Source: Apricaphanius iberus (lineage: Eukaryota > Chordata > Actinopteri > Cyprinodontiformes > Aphaniidae). From it: 64,000 nt of DNA. Where the stretch lies: positions 682,001-746,000 of the forward strand of contig JAPXFQ010001700.1 of assembly GCA_028564705.1 (NCBI GenBank). The letters are read 5' to 3'. Each line of letters opens with the position of its first letter. The first letter of the stretch is position 1. The notes beneath the pieces were generated by a model. That model was not told the origin of the DNA. It worked only from the letters and a program-made list of their open reading frames with translations, and ran no database searches. Shown in pieces: positions 26,138 through 39,400 of this stretch. A program made the translations under genes and the position numbers.

Positions 26138-27415
26138 TCAGCGGGATATGACGGAGCTGATCGAGTTGTACGATGTGCCGCCGTTGCAGGTAGGGGGGTA
26201 TCCGTTGGGGGCCCCGTTCAGAGCCTCCATGTTGACCCTAAAAACAGGTGAGGCCTTGAGGAGGAAGTCGGCCGCATCTCGGCGTCCCAACTCCCTCAGC
26301 TTAGTCATCAGCACGCCGACCGTGCTGTTGGCCCTGCCGCTCCACTCTCGCAGCAGCGCCGCGGTCGGGCTGGGCTGCAGCTCGGCCTGCTGGGGCTCCG
26401 GAGTGCCGTTTGGAGTTACGTTGCTGTACTTGGCCACCAGGTCAGTGAGGCCAAGGTTCATGGCCAGCAGGCACCAGTCCTTCCCCAGGGCGTCGGGGGG
26501 GTCCAGCATGCGGCACAGCTTCCGGCGGGCCAGCAGGGGAACGTCGGATATGTGGATATCTGTCCCCAGAGTCCCCTGCTGGTAAACCTCTGCGCAGCCG
26601 AACACCAGGATGCTGCTGAAGCTCTCGCGATAGCCGCCCATGGTGTTTGTGAGCGAGTTTTCCCGCTGGATCTGAGCACGGCAGAAATCTTTGGGCTGGT
26701 AGACCATGATGGGGGCGTGGTGCTCCCGCAGCTGCTGAGGACTCAGGTAGTATTTGGCGGTGAGCAGTCCAGGCAGCGTGGAGGCCAGCAGGTTCTCCGT
26801 TATGCTACAGATGGTGTCCAGCAGGGTGTAGCACTTGGCCCGCTCTGTGTCATGTCCGCGTACCTGGATCTCTACGCCCTGCCCATGGTTGACCAGCAGT
26901 ATCATGGCCTCCGCTCCTGCCTGGCTCACTTTGGCTCCGTTGGTCCAGAGGTGGATGTCTCCGTCGAAGTCCTCCCCACCGTCTTCCTCGGGCTTCTGCT
27001 GGTGACTCCAGCGACACAGGTTCACCTGAAGCTTTTGAAACATGCCGCAGGGGAACGGAGTGAGGTGCTCCGCGGGGACTAGCCGGACCCCGCCGTAGAT
27101 CAGCGAGTCCTCGTCCTCGTCTTCGGTCCAGGAGCGGTGGAGGCCGTTCGTCTTGATCAGAGCGGGAACGTCCACCATGGACGGGTTGGTGATGTCCCGG
27201 GCGCAGACGTCCATGGCATCCAGGATCTGCAGCAGCTCCTCCACATCACTTTCAGGGGCCAGGGCCTGCACCTCCTCCAGCCTGTAGCGCCCCCTGTAGT
27301 GATGGATGGCCTTCGGGGTTTCCACGGAGAGCAGTTTACCGAGGATGTTGGTGCAAAGCCAGCGGGGCTCGAGAACAACAACATCCTGCACCGTCTCACT
27401 CTGCATGATGTTGAT
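26138..27415 (-). CDS. dapk1: dapk1 last coding exon: COR and death domain
   Basis: 1,278 bp, 425 codons plus TGA at 26138-26140. It opens [20 protein letters not shown] and runs through COR ([18 protein letters not shown]) to the death domain at roughly 26250-26530 ([20 protein letters not shown] to [12 protein letters not shown]), ending SISSVISR. A linker inside the death domain ([19 protein letters not shown]) is several residues longer than in human. GC content is far higher than in the flanking DNA, which also creates long antisense ORFs. Confidence 0.97.
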   Translation of the reverse strand: MNIMQSETVQDVVVLEPRWLCTNILGKLLSVETPKAIHHYRGRYRLEEVQALAPESDVEELLQILDAMDVCARDITNPSMVDVPALIKTNGLHRSWTEDEDEDSLIYGGVRLVPAEHLTPFPCGMFQKLQVNLCRWSHQQKPEEDGGEDFDGDIHLWTNGAKVSQAGAEAMILLVNHGQGVEIQVRGHDTERAKCYTLLDTICSITENLLASTLPGLLTAKYYLSPQQLREHHAPIMVYQPKDFCRAQIQRENSLTNTMGGYRESFSSILVFGCAEVYQQGTLGTDIHISDVPLLARRKLCRMLDPPDALGKDWCLLAMNLGLTDLVAKYSNVTPNGTPEPQQAELQPSPTAALLREWSGRANSTVGVLMTKLRELGRRDAADFLLKASPVFRVNMEALNGAPNGYPPTCNGGTSYNSISSVISR

Positions 27416-30400
27416 CTGGAAAAAAAAGATGGAAAAAGGTGACGTCACTCATCCTTACAACTACTTAAAACTTTTAATAATGAATTAGAAATATTTTTAT
27501 CAGTGGAACTATTAAACCATAAATGACTTTTATGAATAAATCAAGAAAATCGTGCTCAATTTTGATTTCACTGCAAAATACATACAGGCCTGATATGTGA
27601 ATCCGGGGTGTTTCTGAGCAAGTTAAAAGAACTGGGTAACATCAATAAATACCGACAAACGAAGACTTATGTTATTAATCATATTATTGATAATGTTTTC
27701 ATCATCTTAGTAATTTAAATTGAAAGCTTATCTTGATGTATTTTATTATCTTAAAACATTTTTGACACTTTATTAAAATAATGGCAGTTGGTTTAGTTTG
27801 TGTGCAAAAACCAGCCAATAAAGTTTATTCAAATTCAGTTTAGCTGCTAAAGCTAACAAGCTGCTCCCAGATGGCTAGGTGTAGATGGTTCCCAAAACGG
27901 TGGAGCCGAGCCCAGTGACTGAGTGCTGAAATCAGCAGGTCTTTTGTCCCAAGTTTGCGTTTTTGAAAGCGCCTTCGCTTGTGAGTAAAAGTTGGAGAAC
28001 TGGGAGGACATGTTTAAAGCTGCTGGTTTTGTTGGCAGCATGGCCCGAGCTGATTCTGCCCATCTCTGTCCAACCGTGACAGCAGCACCAATTGGGAACG
28101 GGGAATACTGCTTGGATCCCGCCACAACTTTGCTGATGGTAGTGTTTCCCATGTTGTTCATTAACATTACATTTAGTGTAGATGCGCTTCCTCTGTGGGT
28201 TCAAATGAGATGCAACAAGTACCTGCTGGAAAAACTGAAACTTTTTCCCGAGAAAATAATTTCTTGCACCTTTTGCAGCTCAAGTCATTTGTTTTATTTT
28301 GCTTTTTTTAGAGGAGGGCTTGTTGAATGAACTAGCTGAAGCTGCGTATGTGATTCGGATCTGATTCGGAGTACGTCGTGAATGTAGTATTAAGCTAACT
28401 AAAAAGAAAGGAAAACTATTTTTTACTGTATTATCCACCCTTTTTTTCCTACCGCATCTCTATCAATCAATATATATTGTTAAATTATCGCCCAGCCCTT
28501 CTAATGCCTCACTAAAAGTACAAAAGAAACTGCATATGTGCATTTTATATTCATGCTGAGGATGAGTGGCTGTAAAAAACCAGATGAAACTGGATTTTTG
28601 GGGGTTTTCCTTTTACCCTAATCAGCAGCGCACCCTTGTGGACATGTTTGGTACTGACAATAAGCTGGTATTTAGAAGAACTCACCAGGAGGGAACGAAA
28701 CGTTAGTTTTGATACATGAACACCTACCTCCCCCATGCTGTGAAGCTGCATGGCCAGCGTTCGGAGGTGGTCCTGGCTGACCAGCGGGTTGATCTGCTCC
28801 TGGACGTCGTTGACAAACTGCTGCCAGGATGTGAGCTGGTTCGGTCCACTGAGCTTCCTCCAGGACGGCAGGGCGGCAAGCAGACGCTCCGATAGCTGCG
28901 TAATCGGACTGCAACTCTGCAAAGATGGAGAACACGAAGGTGAGAGATGTTTTGGCAAGACTAATAAATACATAATTTATTATTTTCAGTGTTGGGTTTG
29001 GAAGGGATATTTCTGTTTGTTGAGGATGTGTTTGAGGATGTTTGCAGAACTTTACAGAGATGATGTTGGCACGAAGCTCCTGTAGGTGACTCCTCAGCAG
29101 TTTCAAGTCTTTGGAGTTTGATGCTCCGGCATCCATCACAAACAGCTTGTCGCCGATTTGAAGATCGTTCCCAAACCTGCGATAAAGGAGCATGTAGTCT
29201 GTTTACCATTGTAGACCAGTTTCAACTTTATTTTCATGTTTTTAGTTAAAGAGAACACAATTTTAACAAGGGGAGCTTTGTTTGGTGTTTTAGGCTGTAG
29301 TTATATTACCGACCTGTTTCTGACTTCCTTGAGCAGCCCTTTCTCTTTGTCGTAGCTGAACTCTCCAGAGAAAGCTCTGGGGATGTCGGCCAGGTCGGCG
29401 TGCGTCGCCACCAGGACGACCGTGAGGGGCTGCTGGATCCGACCTCCAAAAACTGGTCAGACAGAAATAATAAAAGACATATAAAAACATCAGCATCTTT
29501 ACAGACAATAGTTTGAAAATGTCTACAAAGTGCAAAATATTATTTTTCAAGTTATTGAAAAAGTCTGCTCCTATTTAATTTACTCTGTGTGGGGCAATTC
29601 TTTTGTTGAGTGGCTTTAAGTGTTAAAATTCCAGGTTTTAAACATCATTATAAAAGCTTTTTCCACCTTTAATGTCACATATATTCTGTAAAATTAACCA
29701 GAAAAAAACAAAATACAAACTGATGAAGGGGTGTAGAAGCACTTTTTGATTAAATTACTCTATTTAGTCCTCTACGGTAAGAGTCTGTCAGCTAACCGGG
29801 TAATATTTGTCATAGCAGTCCTCTTTAGAACCCAAAGACGGCTGAACAAGAGATGTCCACGGTTCTGTTACCGAAGAGCCAGATCCAACCTCATCATCCT
29901 GACGACTATGGCTCAAAACTGATCAATACTTGGAACTGATCATCCTTTCATGTTACAGAGAGTGGCCCAAAAGCATGATGCTGTAGCCACCATATTTCAC
30001 TCAGAGCTGTTCTGTGCCAGACAAACCTTTTTAGGTTTTGGGACACTAAAGGGCCAGTTTGGTGCCTTAAGACTGTAAACTGTTTATTCTAGCGGTGTCA
30101 AGAGTTTTTAGCCAAGTCCTCGTGTCTTCCGTGGAGGAACAGGACCGCAACTTTTTAGATCGGGCATGCTACAGATTGAGGTGGTACATAGAACATAACC
30201 AGCACTTGTCAAAAAATGTTGCAGCTCCTTCAGTGTTATTGATGACCTCTTGATAGCTTACTTGACAAGTTTCTTTCCAGTTTTCGCCACTGTTGTCTCC
30301 AACAATTGACAAACATCTTCAACCTACTGTGGTAAAAACATACTCAATGCTGTAGAATTGTTTTGACTCTTCTGCTGACTGATACTTTGTAAAATGGAAT

Positions 30401-33400
30401 ATGAATTTGAGAGCGAATGAATAATGGAATTGTACAGAGTCTTTGAGGGTCTCAAAAAGTGCTATATTAATGCAATCCATTATTATTATTATTAACGGGA
30501 TAATTTTGACCCTTTCTAATCTCTCCGAAAAGCATTATTTAAAGACCCACTCCAATGAAAATCTTTTTGTTTTTTTGTGTTAACATGTCTTGGTGCATTT
30601 TTCAGATGCAAGAGGACATATCTTTAGAAAACTAAGCCAAATTTGCATTTCTGAGTATTTTTGCATTCTAATTGCTGTGAAACAATAGCAGACCAGCTAA
30701 TAAACCGCCCGCTCAGACTCGGACGATAAGACAATGTCTCTAGCATTACATCAGCCATTTATGGGGCAACATCCAGTGCTGCGTGCTGCTGTTACCGTGA
30801 TGATGGCCCGTAACCAGCTGCCACCTAGCCTGACGTAGCCATACTAAATTCTAATCAGAATATGAACTTCCAGACCATGTTGTGGGCGGGACTAAGTTCG
30901 GCTGGCATCCAAGTTAGCTCCCACCCACTTCCACATTTAAATCCACCAATATTCTGACTTCTAACTTCTATGAACTTATACATGTTTTATATCCTTAGAA
31001 AGCTACCAGTGTTGTGATTCTAATAACAGATGCCAATAATGGTTAAAATTATAACTGTAGACACACCGAGAGCTTTTGCCAACAAAAATACCTCCCACAC
31101 ACACACCTCTGAAGGAGATGAAATCTGCAACTTACCCCTTCGTAGACCTATAAACTTCACAAAACCGATACATCTCGGACAAAAACTGTCTTTTTACATC
31201 AATAAGGGTCAGACTTAAGTCCTCCAAATAAAGTGGTTTGTCCACAGCAATAAAAAAGCCCATAAAAAAGTTAAATGACAGTCAAAATAAACCTCTGAAA
31301 TTTGAAGTCCTCATCAAACTGCATCCTTCCGCTCCATTTCCAAAGGCGTCACAATACCAAATGAGCTACTGCCGTTCTGCAAAAGCTTCATCCGTGATTT
31401 TGGCTAAAACCAGCAAAATCGTAATTTAAAGACTACGGAGAATGCCTTAAAATAGATCAAGAGATGATTGGAGTCTTTGAGGTAAAGGATGGAAACTGAG
31501 CAAACGTGAAAAACACAAATTAAATGATTTCAGATTTGATCATTTTGTCTGCTGAATGTCGCATTAACGATGGTAAACATTTGGAAACTTGGAATTTAAG
31601 CAAGACTTTTGAGAGCCAATGTAAATATTTGAATAATTTTGACATCTACGGCTGTAAATACAGTCTGGGGTTAGTTTCCCCTCACCGATGCTGCCCTGTG
31701 GTGGGGTGAGCGCCTTCAGCTGGTTCAGCCAGTACGTGATGTGACCCAGCTGGGTCTCATACGGCTCCTCGAGGCTGAATAGGATCAGGTGGATCGCTGT
31801 GACGTCATTTGCCGCGAAGTAGTCGTAGGCGCAGTGGTAGACGGGGTTTCCTGAGAACTCCCATATGCTGAATTCCCCCACACCTTCAGACAGAGGCAAA
31901 AACAGAGAAGAGGGGATTTTACACGTTCTTTAATAGATAAGGTAATATCCCTGTCAAATTTCCTGGGTGTAATTTAGGTTTTGAGAGTCTCTCACCGTGG
32001 ATGTTGGTGTGCTGGATGTCGATGGCTTTGGTCGCCTGCTCGTCTGCCGTGGACAGGGCGTTGGTGACAGGGGAAAAGACCTCCAGGACACCTTTGGTCA
32101 GACTGGGCTCGAACATCATGCTGCGACTGCGGACGCTCACGTTCTCACAGCCAGGATACAAGTTGGAGATACTCGCAGAGACTGCAGAAGAACACGAGGG
32201 CCAGAAATTAAAGAATATCAAAATAACGTGTTGCGTCATTTTTATAAATCAGCTAACAGATCAGCTGCACAGAATCAATCCTTGTCATGCACCATTTTTC
32301 CAATTTCCACTAAATACGTCTAGTTGGAGGGAGATTCTGGTCGTGTTTCCTGGCCACATCACTTAGTAGGAAAAGGAAATTGCTCTTTGCTCAACGGACG
32401 TCTTCTTTTGCTCAGGTTTAAAGAAGCTTCTGGTTTTGCTTTTCTGGTAGTGAACAAAAACATTCAGAGAATTTCTTACAGTTCGACTCCCATTTCTGAC
32501 CATTTGTCTTTCATTTCCTTTACTATATATTCTTGTCTGAACATCTTCAGCAACACCTCATGTTGACTTTCCTTCTTAAAAGAGTTTCATCATCTGTTCA
32601 ACAGTTGCCAACTGATAGCACTCTTGTTTGGGCCACACGTCTCTTCTTAGTGGTTCGGCTGCAGCATCTTGATAACTCTTTATTGCAGTCTCATTTGCAT
32701 AATTGCAATTGTTAATGCATTTGTTCTAGAAATGCAAAATGATTTCATACTTTTTACCGGATCTTTAAAGTTTTAGTTTTCACATACTAACTTTATACTT
32801 TGCAGCACATGGGGGCGCTGTTTTACTGCAAATAAATCCACTTTACAGGCTTAGTATATACATTTCTCCTCACAGGCTGCAGGACCACACCTACACTTTG
32901 TATTCCTGGACCCGGAGCAACTTAAACATCTTGTTATCCAGCTGCAGGGCTTTTATTTGCTTACTATCTCGTCTTATCATGTGTTTAATCACAGAAAAAG
33001 GGAAATACAAACGGCACACATGATGAACAGCAAGGGTGGACTCGTTTGAATACTATCCAACACATCTTGTTCTATCTAATTCTGGATCAGGTCGTGGAGT
33101 CAGCAGCCTAAGCAGAGATCCCCAAACTTCTCTCTCTCCAGCCACTTGGGCCAGCTCCTCTGAGGGAATCCAAAGGCATCCCCAGGCCAGCCAAGAATCA
33201 TAGTCCTTTCTAGCTTTCTCTGCATTTGAAGAAAACTTTTTAACATAGAACTGTTTAACATCTTTCCATACTGATATGATTTGGCACTATACAAATACAA
33301 TCTGATTTTACTAACAAAATATTTAAAACACACAACCAATATGTTGAAGTTCTGGTTACGTTAGCCCCTAGAGTCAAAAGGGCCACATAAAGGGTTATGG

Positions 33401-36400
33401 GGGGCCAGATTTGGCCTGCGGGCCCTGAGTTTGAAACTGTGTTCTAGTGTGTCCCAGGACTTTCTCCTCGTGGTAAACACCCAGGGAGAAAAAATAACAA
33501 AAAAAACTTTCCCTTTAAACACACACCAATCATCACTCAAATATGTATGGCTGGGGTGCTGATGGCCATTTTTAGCAGTCACCAAGCAGGATACACCCTG
33601 GACAAGTCGCCAGTAGATCACAAGGCGGCTCAAAGACAGAAGAATCCAGTGGGGACAAATGCAAATGCTGTTCGGCAAGATCTTGCATGGGATTTAAACC
33701 CAAGATTTTCTTGCAGCAAAAATTAAAAATGATGGAAAAACTGCTTTGAAATAAAAACTGACTTTTTAACTTTTGGTTAAAACTGTGAGTAGGGCTGCAG
33801 GTGAAAACTAGAGGCCGACCGATACGGGATTTTTTAAAGGCAGATGCCCATTTATTTTATTTGGTCGCCGATGACTGATATCTAAAGCCGATTATTAAGG
33901 CTGACATCCGAGGCCGATGTATATACTTTTTAGCAGACCATTGATTGTGAAACACAACTGAACACCGAGCATGTGCAATACAATTTAAAAAGTCAATAAC
34001 ACTATCTATATATTTCTTGAACTTCAAATATAACATAATATAAAAGAACAAACTAAAAACAGTAACATGAGTGCGAATGGTTTCAGAAATACAAAATAAA
34101 AAAGATTAATGTATTTTTAAGTCTGCAAAATAAAATGAATTCAAACAGTAAGTGCAAATAGCTGGCCGATGTGGAATCTTGACTCAACTAAAAATTATTG
34201 CGAAGTAAAGCACACTATCACACGGTACTAAATAATCTAAAATATATAATAAAATATTACAGTCAAAGATTAAACAACAAATTTAAGACTTAATATGAGT
34301 GGGCCGGTTCTGAGTATGTGGGGTCCTTTGTTCAGTCAAGTCGTGACTGCAGCTGGAAACAAAGGTGCCTAATTTTTTTCTTAAAATTTCAGCTGATTGC
34401 CGATATGGAAAATATTGAATATATTGGCCCGATATATCGGTTAGCCGATATATCGGTCGGCCTGTAGTTAAAACCTCAGCTGTTGGGATGCATGTTGCCT
34501 TTAATGGGTTGAATTATCGAAGTCGGTTACACCTCACTTCATTTCATTTATGTTCTTGCAACTTGGTTGGATGTCGTTATTTTTAGGGGTCTCTGCACAC
34601 ATAATCATTCCCCTCATATCCTGGTAAGTTAAACAGCAAAGATAATTTAAAACAGTAACAACAAAACAACTGCCTGACGCCTGGCTAACTATCAGTTACC
34701 TGCAGGTTTGGAGTTGATGGGGGAGTTGGGGTGTCGCGCCGCGTTGCTCAGGCGTGTCGTCCTCCTCCTCCTGAAGAAGCTGCGCAGGATGCCGCATTTC
34801 AAAGATTCCAGCAGGGTGCTCTTTCCGGCTCCTGAGTGTCCGAACAGCTTGAGTTTGATCCGTGGTTGGATAGTCTGGGTGGGACGCAGCTGCTGGATGT
34901 AGCTCAGTTTGTGGTTGTCCTGGTTCCAACAAGGAAACATGAAGAGGTGTGAATAAAAAAACGAGTGCCATAACATTTATGTATTTAAATCTACTTTGTA
35001 ATCAACTTAATGAAGTATTCTAATTTTCTGATAAGCTGAAATGTGGATTTGCATTAGCTGTAAGCCATAACATCCATAAAGAACAGAAAAAAACACTAAA
35101 TATATATCATTGCTTATGGCTCAACCATAATGTAGCCTGTGTAACAAAATGCCTCCTCCCCGTCTCTCTGTAATCCTGCCAGTTAAACATTTGTTAACAA
35201 CCAAGACCGTCTTGTAACCATCCACCAGATGAGTCACCCATCACAAGTGGCCTCCAACTCTCTGAGTGGTTGTGTGGGATGTTAAAACACTCCACACTCC
35301 CACCTGGGTTACGCTTCGGCGTTCAGTGAATGCAGATTGTAATTCCGGTGATTGTGGTTCACAGAGTACAGCATCATCCATCAACCTGAAATAAATTCTC
35401 GTTGATCCCAGTGTGCTCTGTTAAGTTAAAGCAAAATGTTTTCCTTTTTGTATCTTGGTCTTGACAAGTCAGTTTTTCTGTCAAATTTGCTTTTTTTGTG
35501 TCTTGGCGTGTCTTAATTTAGCCCAGCATATGCAGAGGATGACTGTTTTCACAGTTGCTGCTTTCGTGTTTTCACGCTCTGCTCTGAATCTCAGCAGGTT
35601 TTGCTGGAAAAATGGAATCAGACAGCGTGTTGATGACATTCTGCTTTGAGACCAGGACCGCTGGCGTCACTATCTTATTTCAGATTTTTCGAGAATTTAA
35701 CAACAGTGTTTAGTCCTTTTTTAAACATAGTTAAAAATGTAACAAAAAAAGTACTATAACGTTATAGTAGATCATTTACAGCAGGTGGACAAGGAAGGAA
35801 GCAAGGTAGAATGTATATGTATCTTTCAGACAGTGGGAACTGGAGCATCCATTCATCTACATCCACTTATCCTTGCAGGGCAGCTGATCTTCGGAGTTAT
35901 ACCCTGGATACACCCATCACAAGGACAAATGGAGACACGGAAGACAATTTAGAGAGATCAATTAACGTAGCAATCTTTGGCCTGTGGGAGGAAACCAGAG
36001 TACAAGGAAACACACACAGAGGGAGAAGCTGGAGTAATTTCTGAAAAAATCCCAACCAGTTTTCTTTAAAACCACATTTACTTTATCTGTACTTATCTGC
36101 ACCAGGAAAATCACTAAACCTTATTCAATATTTTTCTGAACTGTGAAGGAACCCTGATTGGATCAAAATGTCTTTGTGTGCTGATAAATGTGACCAGACT
36201 GAGACTTTCAAAAACAGGCAAATCAAAACACTGTCTTTTTTTGTGTTTAGTTATGAACATCTACAATAATTTGAATAGATAGTTACAGAATTCTAACATT
36301 TAAATAATATTTACTGAAAATGTACAAGGTTTGATTCTCTGTTTAGCAAAAAAGGTAAAAAATAAAAACATTAAAAAATAAATAAATCAAGATTTCAGGA

Positions 36401-39400
36401 ACTCAGCTGCGATTCCTTAACTCAGTCTTGTCTATTTTGTGACATTATTGAAAGGAGAAGGAATTTTTGTCTTGAATAATTTCCAATACTTAGCGGAAAG
36501 GTTCACCCATCATCTCTTATATCCCACTGAAAGACTCCCGATCGCTCATTATAACAAAGACTCAAAAACATAAAACAACCAAGAAACCGGCAGTCTCAAT
36601 AGATTCAGAAAAGGTCTGCCATCTTTTTATACATTTTGAAATTACAGAAAAAACCTTAATTATTGCAAATAAATACATTAAAATAGAATGCTTGATAGAA
36701 TATTAGTATGAGTCAAAAATATCTAGATAAAAAGTCTAGATTTCTATTATTCTGATTGGTTTAAATTTGTTTCAGGAGTCAGAGCTCTGAATCCAGAACA
36801 ACATTACATCCCATTAAGGAAAAATCTGTAGGATTTGCTCTTGGTTTTGTTGCTGAAATTTTTGACAGAAAACCAAGTTTTCTGTCAAAAATGACAGAAA
36901 ACAAAGTCAAATTTTATGGCAAACCTCCCACTTTCTAACTTGAAACACAACATTAGGGTGTGTTTTTGTTATCCTTCCAACTGGGAATTCAGAAGATCCA
37001 GCTTTAATGCAAAATCTCTGCTAAGATTTTTTTTATGTAGCATGATGGATGAAGGTAAGATGACTCTCAAATTAACACTTTTCTTTCACCAACAACTGAA
37101 GAGGAAGTAGCTTTCTTCTCTGCCCTTACCGGTTTCTACAGAATTGAACCGCTGAAAAGATTATCATGGGCTGTGCTGAGGATATTAGTAGATAAGAGAA
37201 TGTCAATCTGCCTCGCTAAACCCAAAACTTCCCCTCCATTTCCTGCTACCTGATATTTGCTGATAAGTCTTTTTCCCAGGTGAAACCACACATTTTTCCC
37301 TTCGCAGAAACACAAATACATAAATAAAAGGAAACAGGAGTTTAGTTCAGATTTTAAAGCTTGTAGTGTGAGTATTCTTTTGTAGATCACAGCCATCCCC
37401 ACATGGCAGCTGGGCATAATCGACATCGGCTCTAATCAATTGACGCTCATAATTTTGGTCGACAATGACATTTTTTATTCAAACTGCTGCTGCAGTCTTG
37501 AGATATACTTGCTTTCATATGAGGTCTGCGTACATCAGTCTATTCTGTCTGAGCTACACTTGGGGGATAAAACGTGTAGCAGGTGTTTAAAAGTTCTCAA
37601 AAACCCAGTGGGACTAGATTAATGTACTTTAAGTCAAGCGGTAATAAACGGGAGTTTCATAACGAACAACAGCAACAAAATGCCAGGAATGAGGAGCATC
37701 TGAAGAGCTGAAACCCAGAGGCTACACATTAAAGTGACTGTAAAGACAGAGCCACAGGATCACCAGTTTCAGTTTGTTTTTGCCCTTACTGGGAGTTCAT
37801 AGAAATGTTGAGAGGATTATTTTATTAATTTATTAATTTTTTTGTTTAGATTTGTACCAAATTAATTTGTAGTTTTAGGTCAATGTACCACCTGATCAGC
37901 TCCAGGGAGGTAAAAGGAGAGGGACATCCAAAAAGGCCCAGCAGAGTCTGCAAAGCTTCCAAGGTTTTCCAACAAAGAGAGCCGCTTTTATATGTGTGCC
38001 ATAAATGTACAGAGACTGCAAATTAGTTCAAGTCAAACTTCTTTGACTTCTTCCACTAGATTTAAGAAATATATCTTCAATAAAGATGTAAACCCGGAGG
38101 CCCCCCCGAGTTGTTGGAGCTCTGTGCAGCCTGTATGTGTTGGTAAAGCGCCATCGACGTATTTGACAGATTGTTAACATCTAACACGTTGCTATCTTTG
38201 TCTCTACACCTCTACACCAAAATAGTCGAGTGTTGAGACTGTGAAACCTGACTCTGTATCATCGTCCTAAACCTTTAATCTTGTATTGCAAACTGCTTGT
38301 AGACATTTAAAAACAATATTTGATGTAATTATTTTGTAATCTTCATTTGAAAGTGTTTTTTTTCTTCCCCTCTTTACCTTTTTAAGCTTTCCCAATAAAT
38401 CCACAATTTCCTCATGACGATCATTCGAAGCCAAATCCTCAGGTGTCTTTTCATCCTGCAGAGAGTAAAAAAAAATAGGGAGAAAATAGATAATTTCTCA
38501 CTTTATCTGTATAAACAACATATCCAAGTGCCCCCCCCCCCTATAAAAATAAACCAAAACTATTGTGCAAGCCACTAACAGTGAAATCATCTTTTTTATG
38601 TACTTATTTATAAACAGAAAGTCACCATTAAACACACGCCTTAACATATATAACTTAAAAATCATGTCAGCTTCATTTGTAGAGCACATTTCAGCAACAA
38701 GGCAGATCAAAGTGCTTTGCATGATAAAAACACAACGATTAAAAAAGGAAACTCCACATTACTGCGGCACAATAGAGTAATAAAAAGCTGCAACCCAGAC
38801 GATGTTCCAGTGAATATTAACAACTAGGCAGTGCTGAACAAATGGGTTTTTAGCCTTGATTTAAAGGAATTCAAAGCTTCAGCATCTTTAATTTATTTTA
38901 GTGCAAGACCATTCAGAAATTTACAATGGGGAGAACAAGTTTTTAATACACTCCTGATTTTTGACCTTTTCCCACTTACGAAGCATGTAGAGTTCTGTAA
39001 TTTAGGGACAGAATCTAAAACATAAATGCAAATAATCACAGTGGGTGATTTTTAAAGAATTAATTTCCATTTTATTGCACGACATCAGTATTTCATACAT
39101 CAGACAAACAAAACTATTCCTATTACTTTTAATAACTTGAGCTAATGGGATTATAATAGGCTTCACATCTAATATTCAAGATATTCTTTTCTGTAGCAAC
39201 ATTCAACAAAACCATATCAATTTATAGAAGGATCTTTTTGTGATGTCAATGTTTTGTCCCAATGCATCGTGGTAGTGCGTGGCAGGAAACAGCATATTTT
39301 GCTTATAATTTGATTGTTTGCACGTTTGGAGGAGGATTTAGTGTAGCAGATGATTCAATCCTGCTGTGTTGCCAATGATATAAGGTTTTTTGTTTGTTTT

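Noticed and set aside
26124..26585. 153-codon plus-strand ORF
   Set aside because: Also antisense to dapk1; Ser/Arg-rich shadow composition.
26552..27082. 176-codon plus-strand ORF
   Set aside because: It is antisense to the GC-rich last dapk1 exon, whose minus frame is clearly conserved; no recognisable domain.
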